Assembly: GCF_013204855.1 (NCBI RefSeq)
Contig: NZ_JABMKZ010000014.1
Span: forward strand, 62,001 to 126,000
Source of the DNA: Paenibacillus alba
Lineage (GTDB): Bacteria; Bacillota; Bacilli; Paenibacillales; NBRC-103111
DNA length: 64,000 nucleotides
Direction of reading: 5' to 3'
Shown in pieces: positions 25,855-34,449 of this stretch. Every line of letters starts with the position of its first letter. Position 1 is the stretch's first letter. The notes beneath the pieces were generated by a model. The model was not told the origin of the DNA. It worked only from the letters and a program-made list of their open reading frames with translations, and did no database searches. A program made the translations under genes and the position numbers.

Positions 25855-26132
25855 GGCGGAGCGTAGTTCTTTTTCGTCTATAAGACATACTCTCTGCAAA
25901 CTCTTTGCGTCATTTCATAGTCCAAAGGGAACTATGATCCGCTATATGGCTGAAAACCGCCTAATCTCACGCCAAGGGGAACTATGGTCCGCTATTTCAC
26001 CATTTCATGCTCGAAATCAGCATTTTCCACTTAAATAGCGGACCTCAGTTCCCACTCATGCTGCTTTCACCCTAATTCCCACCAATTAGCGGATCGTAGT
26101 TCCTTTTCGTCTATAAAACATACTCACTGCTT
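25855..26132. repeat. Repeat cluster E around GAACTATGATCCGCT-type motifs
   Basis: Five copies of a 15-base motif, GAACTATGRTCCGCT or its reverse complement, have centres 74, 50, 58 and 51 bases apart. The first and last copies also share a downstream direct repeat (TTTTCGTCTATAARACATAC). Copies three and four form a 21-base inverted repeat. With the minisatellite this fills the 683-base gap between the MFS and GRDP-like genes. No gene is seen. Confidence 0.7.
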
Positions 26133-26138
26133 CATTTC

Positions 26139-27188
26139 CTAGCTGCTGCAGCTTGATCCGCAGCTGGAACTCGACGAACACGAGGAGCCTGAGCCTGAGC
26201 CCGAGTCGGAGCTGCAACTGCTGCCTCCACCTTGATCGCTGGAGCTGGCTCCGTCGCCTCCATTACTTCCATCGCTTCCATCGCCTCCATTACTTCCATC
26301 GCTTCCAAAGCTTCCGCAGCCCGAAGATGAACAACTGCTTTGCCTGTCTTTCTCTATATCCACTTGATTCTCAGGCAAGTAGTCATTGATTCCACTTGCG
26401 TAATTCTCCGAATCATTGATCGAGAAGAACATCATCGCACCGGCCAGATATACCATGCTGGTCGGCCCGATTAGCGAGTCTCTCCAACCGGTCTCCTCCA
26501 AACTGCGGCTGTTCGCCGACTGTCTGGCTTCCTCCATCGCTTGGGCAATCAGCAATCGGATCGTCTCAGCGACTTCCGGATACCTCTTCGCCTGCTCCAT
26601 ATCGAACCATAGCTCTGCAAGCTCAGCTTCATTCCCTGAACGAAGCAGATCCGTTCGTTCCTTATCGAGCGGATTCCGGAAAAAACCGTTCCAGCAGCGC
26701 GTACTGGCAGGAGCAAACTCAAACAAATGGGCATAAACCCAGTCGAACCAAGCTCGCTCCCCTGGCATTTGCTTAGGTTCCCTTTCTGGAGAGTGATGAA
26801 TAACGCCTCCGGCAAATTGATCGCCGAACCGTTGATATTCGCGTGTAAACATCAGCAGCTCATGCCAAATGTCGTCAATTTCATTGCTGAACATCGGTGT
26901 TCGCTTCAATACCAGATTCATCAAGAAAAATCGTTTCAACTCAAACCATTTGCAAGCAAATTCATCATCTGTCATCTGCGGATTTTCGGTTTTCACACGA
27001 TATTGGAGTCTTTCTACATAATCGAATGGGAGTGCGCTGTCAAGCTTAGCAGCAATGCGTTCTAATGGAATACCGGGCAGCAAACCAAGTCCTTGAGGCA
27101 GTTCCGAAGCTCGATAGCTAGGTGTGGATCTCCCTAGGCGGTTGCGCCTCTGCGTTTTGGATGATTTACGGAAAAGAAAACGAAACAT
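26139..27188 (-). CDS. GRDP-like protein with a Cys/Ser/Gly-rich C-terminal tail
   Basis: 349-residue protein. Residues about 75-140 carry a pattern of the glycine-rich-domain-protein group, NEIDDIWHELLMFTREYQRF followed by GGVIHHSPE. A hydrophobic stretch SMVYLAGAMMFF lies near residue 240. The last roughly 70 residues are low-complexity: SSGCGSFGSDGSNGGDG repeats, then Ser-Cys clusters ending CGSSCSS, with eight Cys. Function unknown; the tail could bind metal, cross-link by disulfides or be a maturation substrate. AGGAGG precedes the ATG at 27188. Divergent from the TIGR01777 gene. Confidence 0.75.
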   Translation of the reverse strand: MFRFLFRKSSKTQRRNRLGRSTPSYRASELPQGLGLLPGIPLERIAAKLDSALPFDYVERLQYRVKTENPQMTDDEFACKWFELKRFFLMNLVLKRTPMFSNEIDDIWHELLMFTREYQRFGDQFAGGVIHHSPEREPKQMPGERAWFDWVYAHLFEFAPASTRCWNGFFRNPLDKERTDLLRSGNEAELAELWFDMEQAKRYPEVAETIRLLIAQAMEEARQSANSRSLEETGWRDSLIGPTSMVYLAGAMMFFSINDSENYASGINDYLPENQVDIEKDRQSSCSSSGCGSFGSDGSNGGDGSDGSNGGDGASSSDQGGGSSCSSDSGSGSGSSCSSSSSCGSSCSS

Positions 27189-27298
27189 GGGTATCCCTCC
27201 TTTTTTCCAATATAACACATCTCTGTTAACTGTAGAATAACGTCCAATGGAAAACATTGTATGAAAGACCTATAATGCTTGTAAGGAGGTGCGGAATC

Positions 27299-28183
27299 AT
27301 GAAGATAGCCGTTACCGGCGGAAGCGGATTTATTGGCAGAAGATTGATTGCTCATTTGCAGCTGCAAGGCCATGAATTAATAAATATTTCACGTTCTCCC
27401 AAAGCTGTTGACCCTGCTGTACGCACGGTAACTTGGGATCAATTGCAGAGCTCGCCGCTGGAACTTGAAGGTCTGGATGCGATCGTCAACCTTGCTGGGG
27501 AATCCATTAATCAACGTTGGACTGCTAAGGCCAAAGAACGCATTGTCCAATCTCGCATCAAAGCAGCAGAGCAGGTAGCTCAGTTAGTTGAGCGGATGGC
27601 CAATAAACCGAAGGTTGTTGTCAATGCGTCCGGGATGTCGGTTTATGGAACGTCAGAAACGGCTGTCTTTGACGAACGAAGCCCTCATCATCAGGTCGAT
27701 TTCTTGTCTGGAGTCGCCCAGCAGTGGGAACAAGCAGCAGATCGCATCCAAGGAACGCGAATCGTCAAAGTACGTGTAGGACTTGTGCTGGATGGAAAAG
27801 AAGGAGCATTTCCCAAAATGGCGCTGCCCTATAAGCTTGGTGTCGGCGGCCGCATAGGCAGCGGCAAGCAATGGCTCTCCTGGATTCATATTGAAGACAT
27901 GGTGCGGTTGATTGACTTTTGCATCCAGCATGAAGCGATTGTCGGACCTGTTAATGCCACTGCCCCTCATCCTGTTACCAACAAGGAATTTGGGCAAGCA
28001 CTTGGGAAAGCGATGCATCGGCCAAATCTATTCCCGCTCCCGGCCTTTGTCATGAAGCTGATTTTCGGAGAGTTGTCGACACTGCTCTTAGATGGCCAAA
28101 AGGTGCTGCCTCGTGTACTGCTTGAGCATGGATTTTCCTTTAAATTTGTAACGGTTGACAAAGCACTTGCCGATATCGTCTAA
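27299..28183 (+). CDS. TIGR01777 / SDR39U1-family oxidoreductase (YfcH-like)
   Basis: 294-residue atypical short-chain dehydrogenase. The nucleotide motif is KIAVTGGSGFIGRRLIAHL, the family block AIVNLAGESINQRWTAKAKE follows at about residue 62, and the C-terminal DUF1731-type part contains VNATAPHPVTNKEFGQALG and VLPRVLLEHGFSFKF. Substrate not established; in other bacteria the family has been linked to cell division or epimerase activity. AAGGAGGTG precedes the ATG. Confidence 0.92.
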   Translation: MKIAVTGGSGFIGRRLIAHLQLQGHELINISRSPKAVDPAVRTVTWDQLQSSPLELEGLDAIVNLAGESINQRWTAKAKERIVQSRIKAAEQVAQLVERMANKPKVVVNASGMSVYGTSETAVFDERSPHHQVDFLSGVAQQWEQAADRIQGTRIVKVRVGLVLDGKEGAFPKMALPYKLGVGGRIGSGKQWLSWIHIEDMVRLIDFCIQHEAIVGPVNATAPHPVTNKEFGQALGKAMHRPNLFPLPAFVMKLIFGELSTLLLDGQKVLPRVLLEHGFSFKFVTVDKALADIV

Positions 28184-28188
28184 TACAT

Positions 28189-28229
28189 AAAACCCAGATC
28201 CGCGAGCTAGGCTCAGTGATCTGGGTTTT
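28189..28229. terminator. Bidirectional terminator
   Basis: Perfect 12-bp arms AAAACCCAGATC/GATCTGGGTTTT between convergent genes. Confidence 0.9.
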
Positions 28230-28241
28230 TCTATGAATAGC

Positions 28242-29732
28242 CTATTTGGTGGAGAGGTCGTCTGAAACTTGAATCAGTTGTAACTGCGTTGGAGCACCCG
28301 TTAAAGTTAATACCCCTTTATCATCATAGCTGATGCCAAAATCGTTGTCGTTGACAATCGCAATTGTATTCTTATCCACAACAGTCAAGCCTTCGATTTT
28401 CTCATAAGGGTAACCCAACTTCGCGATATCAACGATCAACTCTTTGCTGACTGGCTGAATGCCTTGATCTTTGAGCTGCTGGATAGACAGACTTTCCAGG
28501 TTGTTGCTGATTTCTTTGCCTAAAATATTCGTAGCTTTAGAGAAATCGGATTTGTAGATTCGTTTCAGCTGCGCATCAGCGCCTGCGTTTTTATCTCGCT
28601 CATCGACGAGAAGCACATCACTGGACAGCGCGGACAGATCACTGATAACGATATCCTTTTGGTTTACTTTTACAAACATACCAGCTTGCTCTGCCACGTA
28701 CACGTATTCACCAACGATTTGCTTGGTAGCAATGTCCATTTTGAGAATACGCAAATTCCGGGAAGCCTCGCCTGTTTTCTTATCCGGGTTCGCCATTGGG
28801 CTTTGAATGGATGTATACAAGAACTTGCCGTCAGGAGAAATGGTAATACCCTCAAAACCACGATTGGAAATACGTTTATTGTAAACCTCAGGAAGTGTGT
28901 CATAGATCGGAATTTGAGCGCCCGCTTGTACTAATTTCTCCTTGGAGCCTTTGGGAACGTAACGGCCAAGAATCGTGCCATCGCGTTTAACTTGAAGAAT
29001 AGAAGGACGGTACTCGTCCGAAATCCAGAATGTATCATCAGAAGGGCTATATGCGATGCCTTCCAAATCCAAACCATCCGGGTCATACGGAAGCTTCGTT
29101 ACACCTTTCTCATCATAAGGAACTTCATCCGGTCCAACTAAGTTAGGCAAGCCTGTTATGTATTTGCTATTGGTGACTTTATCGAGTTTCCCATCGGGAA
29201 GTGAGAGTTTAATCGTTTCCAGAATTTCAATGGCTCCGTTCGAAATCTTGAATTTATATAAGCGTGGAGCGTAGTTCTCGATGGGGAACGTACGTAATTT
29301 ATCTTTGCCAACTTCGCCGTTTGGACCACGATCCGCAAGGGTATAAAAGATATCAGGGGCATCTTTCGGTAAATGAATAAGTCCTGAAAAGCCGCCTTCT
29401 TGAATACCTTTATCCAGAACCGGAGCATTCTTCCATTCGAATTTACCAGTAACTTTGGGCATATCCTTTAGACCAATCGTTTGAGTCCATTCATTCCACT
29501 CCACTTGCTTCCCCAGTGCCTCGCCAATGGTGCGAAGCGGAACGTAGGTGCTGCCATCAATAACGACAGGATCTTTATCGAGTGTAAGTGTTTTGCCGCC
29601 GGAAGTCAGTTGAAATTTAACAGCAACAGCCTCAAGCGCTGCCGGGCCAGCCGACACCACTGTTGTTGTGGAGACTGCACCAAGTGCAGCCAATACGATA
29701 AGCAATCGTTTTCTTCTAAACAATCTTTTCAT
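28242..29732 (-). CDS. Secreted phytase-like esterase-domain protein with copper-amine-oxidase-N stalk
   Basis: 496-residue exported protein. A basic signal peptide (MKRLFRRKRLLIVLAALGAV) is followed at about residues 38-80 by a Cu_amine_oxidase-N stalk domain (VVIDGSTYVPLRTIGEALG), an extracellular module common in Paenibacillaceae. The rest is an esterase-like domain of the phytase family (beta-propeller), with FSGLIHLPKDAPDIFYTLAD, LDLEGIAYSP and NRGFEGITISPDGKFLY. It may hydrolyse organic phosphates outside the cell; activity is not demonstrated for most members. GGAGGG precedes the ATG. Confidence 0.9.
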   Translation of the reverse strand: MKRLFRRKRLLIVLAALGAVSTTTVVSAGPAALEAVAVKFQLTSGGKTLTLDKDPVVIDGSTYVPLRTIGEALGKQVEWNEWTQTIGLKDMPKVTGKFEWKNAPVLDKGIQEGGFSGLIHLPKDAPDIFYTLADRGPNGEVGKDKLRTFPIENYAPRLYKFKISNGAIEILETIKLSLPDGKLDKVTNSKYITGLPNLVGPDEVPYDEKGVTKLPYDPDGLDLEGIAYSPSDDTFWISDEYRPSILQVKRDGTILGRYVPKGSKEKLVQAGAQIPIYDTLPEVYNKRISNRGFEGITISPDGKFLYTSIQSPMANPDKKTGEASRNLRILKMDIATKQIVGEYVYVAEQAGMFVKVNQKDIVISDLSALSSDVLLVDERDKNAGADAQLKRIYKSDFSKATNILGKEISNNLESLSIQQLKDQGIQPVSKELIVDIAKLGYPYEKIEGLTVVDKNTIAIVNDNDFGISYDDKGVLTLTGAPTQLQLIQVSDDLSTK

Positions 29733-29838
29733 CTTAACCCTCCGTTATCTATTCAACGTTTACTACGATTAGCATAAAGCTTGTTTATTCGCTGGATGTT
29801 AATGGAAAATCAACGTTTTGTAAAATTTAAAATAGTCT

Positions 29839-29867
29839 TTGCAATCCCTTTAAAAGTTGTGTACAAT
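29839..29867 (+). promoter_or_regulatory. Promoter of the glutathione peroxidase gene
   Basis: TTGCAA, 17 bases, TACAAT, about 37 bases before the start codon. Confidence 0.6.
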
Positions 29868-29903
29868 TAATTTGTGTAAAATAAATAAGAGAAGGTGATC
29901 CTT

Positions 29904-30398
29904 TTGAACGTTCATCAATTTTCAGCTCGGACCAACCGCGGCGAAGAAAAGTCTCTTGCCGACTACAAAGGTCAAGTGCTCCTTATTGTTAATACGGCAA
30001 CGAAATGCGGACTCGCGCCTCAATTCAAAGGACTTCAAGAGCTCCATGACACCTATAAAGATCAGGGCTTCAGCGTGCTTGGCTTTCCATGCAATCAATT
30101 CAAGGATCAAGAGCCCGGGGATGACGCTCAGGTTGAGCAAGCTTGCCAGCTTAACTTCGGAGTTAACTTTCCACTCTTCTCCAAAATCAATGTAAACGGC
30201 CCTGACGCTCATCCGTTATATCGTTTCCTTAAACAGCAAGCCTCCGGCTTATTCGGCTCAGGAATTAAGTGGAATTTCACGAAGTTTCTCGTCGACCAAG
30301 ACGGCAAAGTGCTGAAACGCTTCTCCCCTACGACTTCCCCCAGCAAAATTGAAGGTCAAATCCGCAAATTGCTGGAGAAATCAGCCGTTCACGCCTAA
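29904..30398 (+). CDS. gpo: Glutathione peroxidase family thiol peroxidase
   Basis: 164-residue cytoplasmic peroxidase. The peroxidatic Cys is in NTATKCGLAPQFKGLQ, the Gln site in LGFPCNQFKDQEPG, and the Trp site in KWNFTKFLVD, so the catalytic set Cys-Gln-Trp-Asn is intact. It is a Cys (not selenocysteine) enzyme of the BsaA type and probably uses thioredoxin. A TTG at 29904 is chosen because AAGGTGAT stands just upstream; a GTG three codons earlier is inside that site. Confidence 0.93.
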   Translation: MNVHQFSARTNRGEEKSLADYKGQVLLIVNTATKCGLAPQFKGLQELHDTYKDQGFSVLGFPCNQFKDQEPGDDAQVEQACQLNFGVNFPLFSKINVNGPDAHPLYRFLKQQASGLFGSGIKWNFTKFLVDQDGKVLKRFSPTTSPSKIEGQIRKLLEKSAVHA

Positions 30399-30415
30399 AA
30401 AAAGGAATAACGAAA

Positions 30416-30449
30416 AAAGCATCCTGTCCATTAATGGAAGGATGCTTTT
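30416..30449. terminator. Bidirectional terminator
   Basis: AAAAGCATCC/GGATGCTTTT stem between convergent genes. Confidence 0.88.
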
Positions 30450-30450
30450 G

Positions 30451-30672
30451 CTATTTCACATATTTTTTGGCTTTTTCAATGACTTCATCTTCAGTTGCCG
30501 CAGTCACATAGCGGCCGTTTATGAAAATAAAAGCAAATCGGGAACAGGGGCCGCAATAGGATTTGCACGCCACTTTGACCTCAGTCTCCGGAGCAATGAC
30601 GCCAATTTTGGAAATGGCGGATTTGACTTTCATGTGTTTGCATTTATCACAAATGCGAATATCATTGCGCAT
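30451..30672 (-). CDS. DUF1450 family protein (YuzB-like)
   Basis: 73-residue protein with the family Cys pattern: ICDKCKHMK at the N-terminus and ACKSYCGPCSRFAFIFINGR in the middle, consistent with a small metal or thiol-redox protein. The function is not established. Its ATG overlaps the stop of the upstream HesB-like gene (TAATG), so the two are translationally coupled. Confidence 0.9.
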   Translation of the reverse strand: MRNDIRICDKCKHMKVKSAISKIGVIAPETEVKVACKSYCGPCSRFAFIFINGRYVTAATEDEVIEKAKKYVK

Positions 30673-30974
30673 TAGTGATCTCCGTGATTCCCCTTGCTTG
30701 GGTTCGTAATCATGAAGCCTTCTTCTGGTGTGTAGAAGTAATCAATGCGGATACCATCCAGCAACGGCTCATTTTTGTCCAAAATAACATCAATTCCTTT
30801 ATCCGTGCTGACAAGGACGTCATTGTCTGTTTTATCGTCAAGACCCAAACCATAGTGAGCGTGGTCACCGTGAGAATGTGTCACTTGTACACGAACCAAT
30901 AACCCTTTGTTTTCTTCTTTATCAAGCTCCAATTGAAGTACTTTTGCTGCATTGCGAGAAATTTTGACGTTCAT
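30672..30974 (-). CDS. HesB/IscA-like protein lacking the cluster-binding cysteines
   Basis: 100-residue protein with the HesB/IscA fold pattern (VKISRNAAKVLQLELDKE at the start, GIDVILDKNEPLLDGIRIDY in the second half). Canonical A-type carriers hold iron through one mid-domain Cys and a C-terminal CxC; here there is no Cys at all. Instead HSHGDHAHYG and the C-terminal NHGDH are rich in His and Asp. It may bind metal by His or act as a scaffold. Translationally coupled to DUF1450. AGGAGATG precedes the ATG. Confidence 0.82.
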   Translation of the reverse strand: MNVKISRNAAKVLQLELDKEENKGLLVRVQVTHSHGDHAHYGLGLDDKTDNDVLVSTDKGIDVILDKNEPLLDGIRIDYFYTPEEGFMITNPSKGNHGDH

Positions 30975-31160
30975 ATGTACACATCTCCTGAAACTATAAT
31001 TTTATTTCTTATTGTAAAGAATCTAGGGCACGAAATCAACCTTTGTCCTAGGATCTATCTAGAATAACGATTGTATGGAACAATAACCGCAACTCTTGCT
31101 AATTCGTGGCACGAACTTTAAAATACATAGTAGTGAAAACAAATGACACTAAATACATGG

Positions 31161-31173
31161 AAGTAACTTACTT
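31161..31173. promoter_or_regulatory. Candidate HxlR operator
   Basis: Perfect inverted repeat AAGTAA-C-TTACTT, 42 bases before the hxlR-type gene. GTAACTTACTTAC-like sites are typical of HxlR/YodB regulators. Autoregulation is inferred. Confidence 0.5.
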
Positions 31174-31215
31174 ACCCAGATGTTAGTGCTGCCAAAAATG
31201 AAAGGAAGCGATCTT

Positions 31216-31575
31216 ATGTCAACCCTAGAGAATGAAAAAGTCGCTCCACTCAGCAATTATGTTCCGAAAGTACCTAAAGAGATCGAATGTTCCATTGAAC
31301 GGACACTGGAAGTTATTGGCGGCAAATGGGCATTTCTCGTGCTTCGGGAATTGTTTTGCGGGACGAAGCGATTCGGTGAGCTGCAGCGTCAAGTTACAGG
31401 CATAAGTCCCAAATCATTAACCGATATCCTTCGGCATCTTGAGGAACATGGCGTTTTGGAACGAATGGCCTACCCGACGGTTCCTGTTACGGTGGAATAC
31501 ACATTGACACCAAAAGGCGAGGATTTGCATCAAATATTAAAAGAAATGAAGCTATGGTCAGCAAAATGGACATAA
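31216..31575 (+). CDS. HxlR-family winged-helix transcriptional regulator
   Basis: 119-residue regulator of the HxlR/MarR-like group. It contains ECSIERTLEVIGGKWAFLVL and the winged-helix block GISPKSLTDILRHLEEHGVL. The first Cys is at the position that senses quinones or electrophiles in YodB/CatR, so redox or electrophile sensing is plausible. The ATG at 31216 follows AAAGGA. Methionine aminopeptidase begins 32 bases downstream and may be co-transcribed. Confidence 0.9.
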   Translation: MSTLENEKVAPLSNYVPKVPKEIECSIERTLEVIGGKWAFLVLRELFCGTKRFGELQRQVTGISPKSLTDILRHLEEHGVLERMAYPTVPVTVEYTLTPKGEDLHQILKEMKLWSAKWT

Positions 31576-31607
31576 TGAGACCATATCGCTAGAGGAGCTG
31601 GACACAT

Positions 31608-32357
31608 ATGATTACCATCAAAACAAAAGAACAAATTGAAAAAATGGGCAGAGCCGGACGCATCTTGGCTGATTGCCATAAAGAAATTGCCAAAATGATT
31701 CGCCCTGGCATCACGTCCTGGGAAATCGATCAATTCGTTGAAGGCTTTCTGGCTAAAAATGGCGCTACCCCTGAGCAAAAAGGCTATCACGGGTATCCCT
31801 ACGCGACGTGTGCATCTGTCAATGATGTAATTTGCCACGGTTTTCCCAAGAAAGAACCATTAAATGACGGTGATATTGTCACCATTGATATGGTCGTGCG
31901 CATTGATGGCTGGCTGGCGGACTCAGCTTGGTCTTATGCGGTCGGCACGATTTCGCCGATTGCGGAAAAGCTGTTGAACGTAACAAAGGAGTCTCTCTAC
32001 AAAGGCATTGAGAAAGCGATTCCCGGCAACCGGATCGGCGATGTCTCCCACGCTATTCAAGTGTACGCGGAATCCCAAGGCTTCTCCGTTGTTAGGGATT
32101 TTATCGGTCACGGGATTGGCTCAGAAATGCATGAAGAACCGCAAGTTCCTCATTATGGACCAGCCGGCAAAGGGCCTCGTATTAAAGAAGGCATGGTTTT
32201 CACGATTGAACCGATGCTTAATGTGGGCAAATTTCATTCCAAGGTCGACGCGGATGGGTGGACAGCTCGTACTTATGACGGAAGCCTTTCTGCTCAGTAT
32301 GAACATACCATTGCCATCACGAGTGAAGGCCCTATTATACTAACCGAACAATCATGA
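31608..32357 (+). CDS. map: Methionine aminopeptidase, type I
   Basis: 249-residue metalloprotease that removes the initiator Met from nascent proteins. The five metal ligands are readable: DIVTIDMVVRIDGWLADSAW (two Asp), GHGIGSEMHEEPQVPHYG (His), FTIEPML (Glu), and YEHTIAIT (Glu). It is the short type Ia form without an N-terminal extension. GAGGAG precedes the ATG. Bacilli often have two map genes, one in the ribosomal cluster; this lone copy next to an HxlR regulator is probably the second. Confidence 0.96.
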   Translation: MITIKTKEQIEKMGRAGRILADCHKEIAKMIRPGITSWEIDQFVEGFLAKNGATPEQKGYHGYPYATCASVNDVICHGFPKKEPLNDGDIVTIDMVVRIDGWLADSAWSYAVGTISPIAEKLLNVTKESLYKGIEKAIPGNRIGDVSHAIQVYAESQGFSVVRDFIGHGIGSEMHEEPQVPHYGPAGKGPRIKEGMVFTIEPMLNVGKFHSKVDADGWTARTYDGSLSAQYEHTIAITSEGPIILTEQS

Positions 32358-32373
32358 TGCCGGAGGAACAAGC

Positions 32374-33486
32374 ATGCTTTCTTTTTACAGGAAATATTGG
32401 AGAACAGCCTTTGACATTGCTCTCATTGTTCTAACCGTTTATCTCTTCATGCTCTTGTTCAGCTACTTGTATCGCATTGCAACTCCTATCTTTCTGGCTC
32501 TGATCATTTTTATGATGATCGAGCCTTTTGCTAGGTTTTTGCATCGAAAGGGTATGCGCAAATCAATCGCTTCGGCCATTTCAACCCTGCTCTTCGTTCT
32601 TATCATTTTGGGAGCGCTCGCAGGTGCTGTCGTTATTTTCACCAGCCAGATCATGAGCCTTGTCGATAAAGTCGATGATTATCAAGCCATATTCAATGAT
32701 CAAATCGTACATAAAATCAGTGAATTAAATGACCGCTTCCAGACCTTGCCTCCCGATGTCATTACGAAAGCCAAAGATTATGCCGGGCAGTTCGCGGGCA
32801 ATGCCTCCAAATTCATCATTGCTTTCCTATCTGGATTGGTCGCTTCACTGACCACTTTCTCCACCTTTATGTTCAACTTCATCGTCGGCATTATTTTGGC
32901 CTACTTCCTCAGTATTGAAATTGATTCTTGGAAGCGTCTGGCCGGTGAAAACACACCCAAAACCTTTAAGACCGTTTTCTTTTTTCTCAAGGAAAATGTG
33001 GTCAAAGGTATCGTCTCTTACATAAAAGCACAGTCCAAATTGATCTCCTTGACGTTCATCGTTATTTTTATTGCACTGCTCGCGCTTGGCGTTAACAATG
33101 CGTTCTCTATCTCGCTCTTATCCGCCATTTTCGATGTGCTGCCGCTGCTTGGCGTTTCAACCTTGTTCATTCCTTGGATCATTTATCTGTTCATTGTTGG
33201 TCAAACAAGCTTGGCGATTTGGCTTAGCGCCATCCTGCTTGTTGTCATCATGGTCAGACAAATCATGGAACCCAAGATTACAGGTGAATCACTTGGGGTA
33301 TCGGCATTTACGACGCTGGCTTTCATGATCGTTTCGCTTTCCTTGTTTGGATTTGCGGGCGTTATCCTGTCTCCAGTTCTCATCATTCTTATCAAAGCCC
33401 TACATACGCAAGGCTATTTGCAGCGCTGGATTCGCAAGCCGGAAGACGAATATGTCGAAGGCAACCTTCCATATAACGGACCTTAA
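32374..33486 (+). CDS. AI-2E family transporter (YueF/YtvI type)
   Basis: 370-residue membrane protein with about eight helices, two of them paired at the N-terminus, a long soluble loop (residues about 90-150) and a C-terminal bundle. Family signatures are AIFDVLPLLGVSTLFIPW and QIMEPKITGESLGVSAFTTL. Members export autoinducer-2 or act as ion antiporters; the substrate cannot be told here. It begins 16 bases after map, with GGAGGA, so the two form an operon. Confidence 0.92.
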   Translation: MLSFYRKYWRTAFDIALIVLTVYLFMLLFSYLYRIATPIFLALIIFMMIEPFARFLHRKGMRKSIASAISTLLFVLIILGALAGAVVIFTSQIMSLVDKVDDYQAIFNDQIVHKISELNDRFQTLPPDVITKAKDYAGQFAGNASKFIIAFLSGLVASLTTFSTFMFNFIVGIILAYFLSIEIDSWKRLAGENTPKTFKTVFFFLKENVVKGIVSYIKAQSKLISLTFIVIFIALLALGVNNAFSISLLSAIFDVLPLLGVSTLFIPWIIYLFIVGQTSLAIWLSAILLVVIMVRQIMEPKITGESLGVSAFTTLAFMIVSLSLFGFAGVILSPVLIILIKALHTQGYLQRWIRKPEDEYVEGNLPYNGP

Positions 33487-33490
33487 CAGG

Positions 33491-33537
33491 AACAAAAGCC
33501 TCGGTGGCCAGATAACTGGCAGATCGAGGCTTTTGTT
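33491..33537. terminator. Bidirectional terminator
   Basis: Perfect 13-bp arms AACAAAAGCCTCG/CGAGGCTTTTGTT between convergent genes. Confidence 0.9.
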
Positions 33538-33540
33538 CGT

Positions 33541-34323
33541 TCATACACGATGCCTGCTGCGATAGACGGAAGGCGCCATGCCGATCTTCTGCGTGAAAAC
33601 GCGGCTCAAATAAAATCCGTTTTCATATCCGCATTTGGCTGCGATAGCGTCCAAGGTCAATGTGGACCCCTCCAGCAAATGGCGTGCTCGCGCAAGACGA
33701 ATCTCATTCAGAAATTCTGAAGGGGTTTGGGCAAAAGCCTTGCGAAACTTGCGGGTAAGCTGCACGGCTGACAGACCTAATCTTTCCGCTACATCCAGCA
33801 TAGACAGGCTGTCGTAAGCATGATCCATAATAAACTTGCGCGCATGCTCCATCAACTCATCGGTCTCGATGAGCGCTTTCTCTTGGCTGGATTGTTCTAT
33901 TCGAAATATCCGAAGCAAATCCATCACCATGTGCTGCTTATGCAGCGTAATTTCCTCATCCCAGCCCTGCAGCTGCCTCAAGTAACGATAATCCGACGCC
34001 AATCGCTCTCTATCCTGAATCGTCAGCTTGCCTTGCCAATCACCTTCGTATTCCGAGCTGCGTTCTGACAGCCACACAAACTGCAAAAAGTGAAACGACA
34101 AGGGCTCACGGGTTTTCCTTCCAAAGGGAATCCGCGGAGGACAAATCACCAAATCTCCAAAACCGGCATCCCCCTCATGTTCTCCAATCTTGTACTCGAA
34201 TCGACCTTCTTCTACCGCAAATATCGTCCAGCTCGAATATTGATCGACATCCAGCATAAACGCTGTCTTCTGGTGCCAGTACACATGAGAAATGAGCTTC
34301 ATTGGCATCTCATGAAAGGCCAT
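33541..34323 (-). CDS. AraC-family transcriptional regulator
   Basis: 260-residue regulator with an N-terminal cupin-like sensor domain (SSWTIFAVEEGRFEYKIG; DLVICPPRIPFGR) and a C-terminal double helix-turn-helix, residues about 160-258: LSMLDVAERLGLSAVQLTRK and IAAKCGYENGFYLSRVFTQK. The layout is that of sugar-responsive regulators in Paenibacillaceae. GGAGG is 9 bases before the ATG at 34323; the upstream 19 open codons are unsupported. Divergent from the FAD-dependent oxidoreductase gene, its likely target. Confidence 0.92.
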   Translation of the reverse strand: MAFHEMPMKLISHVYWHQKTAFMLDVDQYSSWTIFAVEEGRFEYKIGEHEGDAGFGDLVICPPRIPFGRKTREPLSFHFLQFVWLSERSSEYEGDWQGKLTIQDRERLASDYRYLRQLQGWDEEITLHKQHMVMDLLRIFRIEQSSQEKALIETDELMEHARKFIMDHAYDSLSMLDVAERLGLSAVQLTRKFRKAFAQTPSEFLNEIRLARARHLLEGSTLTLDAIAAKCGYENGFYLSRVFTQKIGMAPSVYRSRHRV

Positions 34324-34449
34324 CCTGCCGCACCTCCGAGAATATGAAATAAAGTATATGCTTATTGTAACTCTCTGCATGTTAATTGGGAATGAGATCT
34401 TTTATTATGAAATCAAAGACATTACATCATTCAGTGAGGTGCTAAAAGT

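Noticed and set aside
25568-25899. His/Leu/Thr/Ser-repeat proteins on the minus strand
   Set aside because: Overlapping frames are open only because the minisatellite lacks stop codons.
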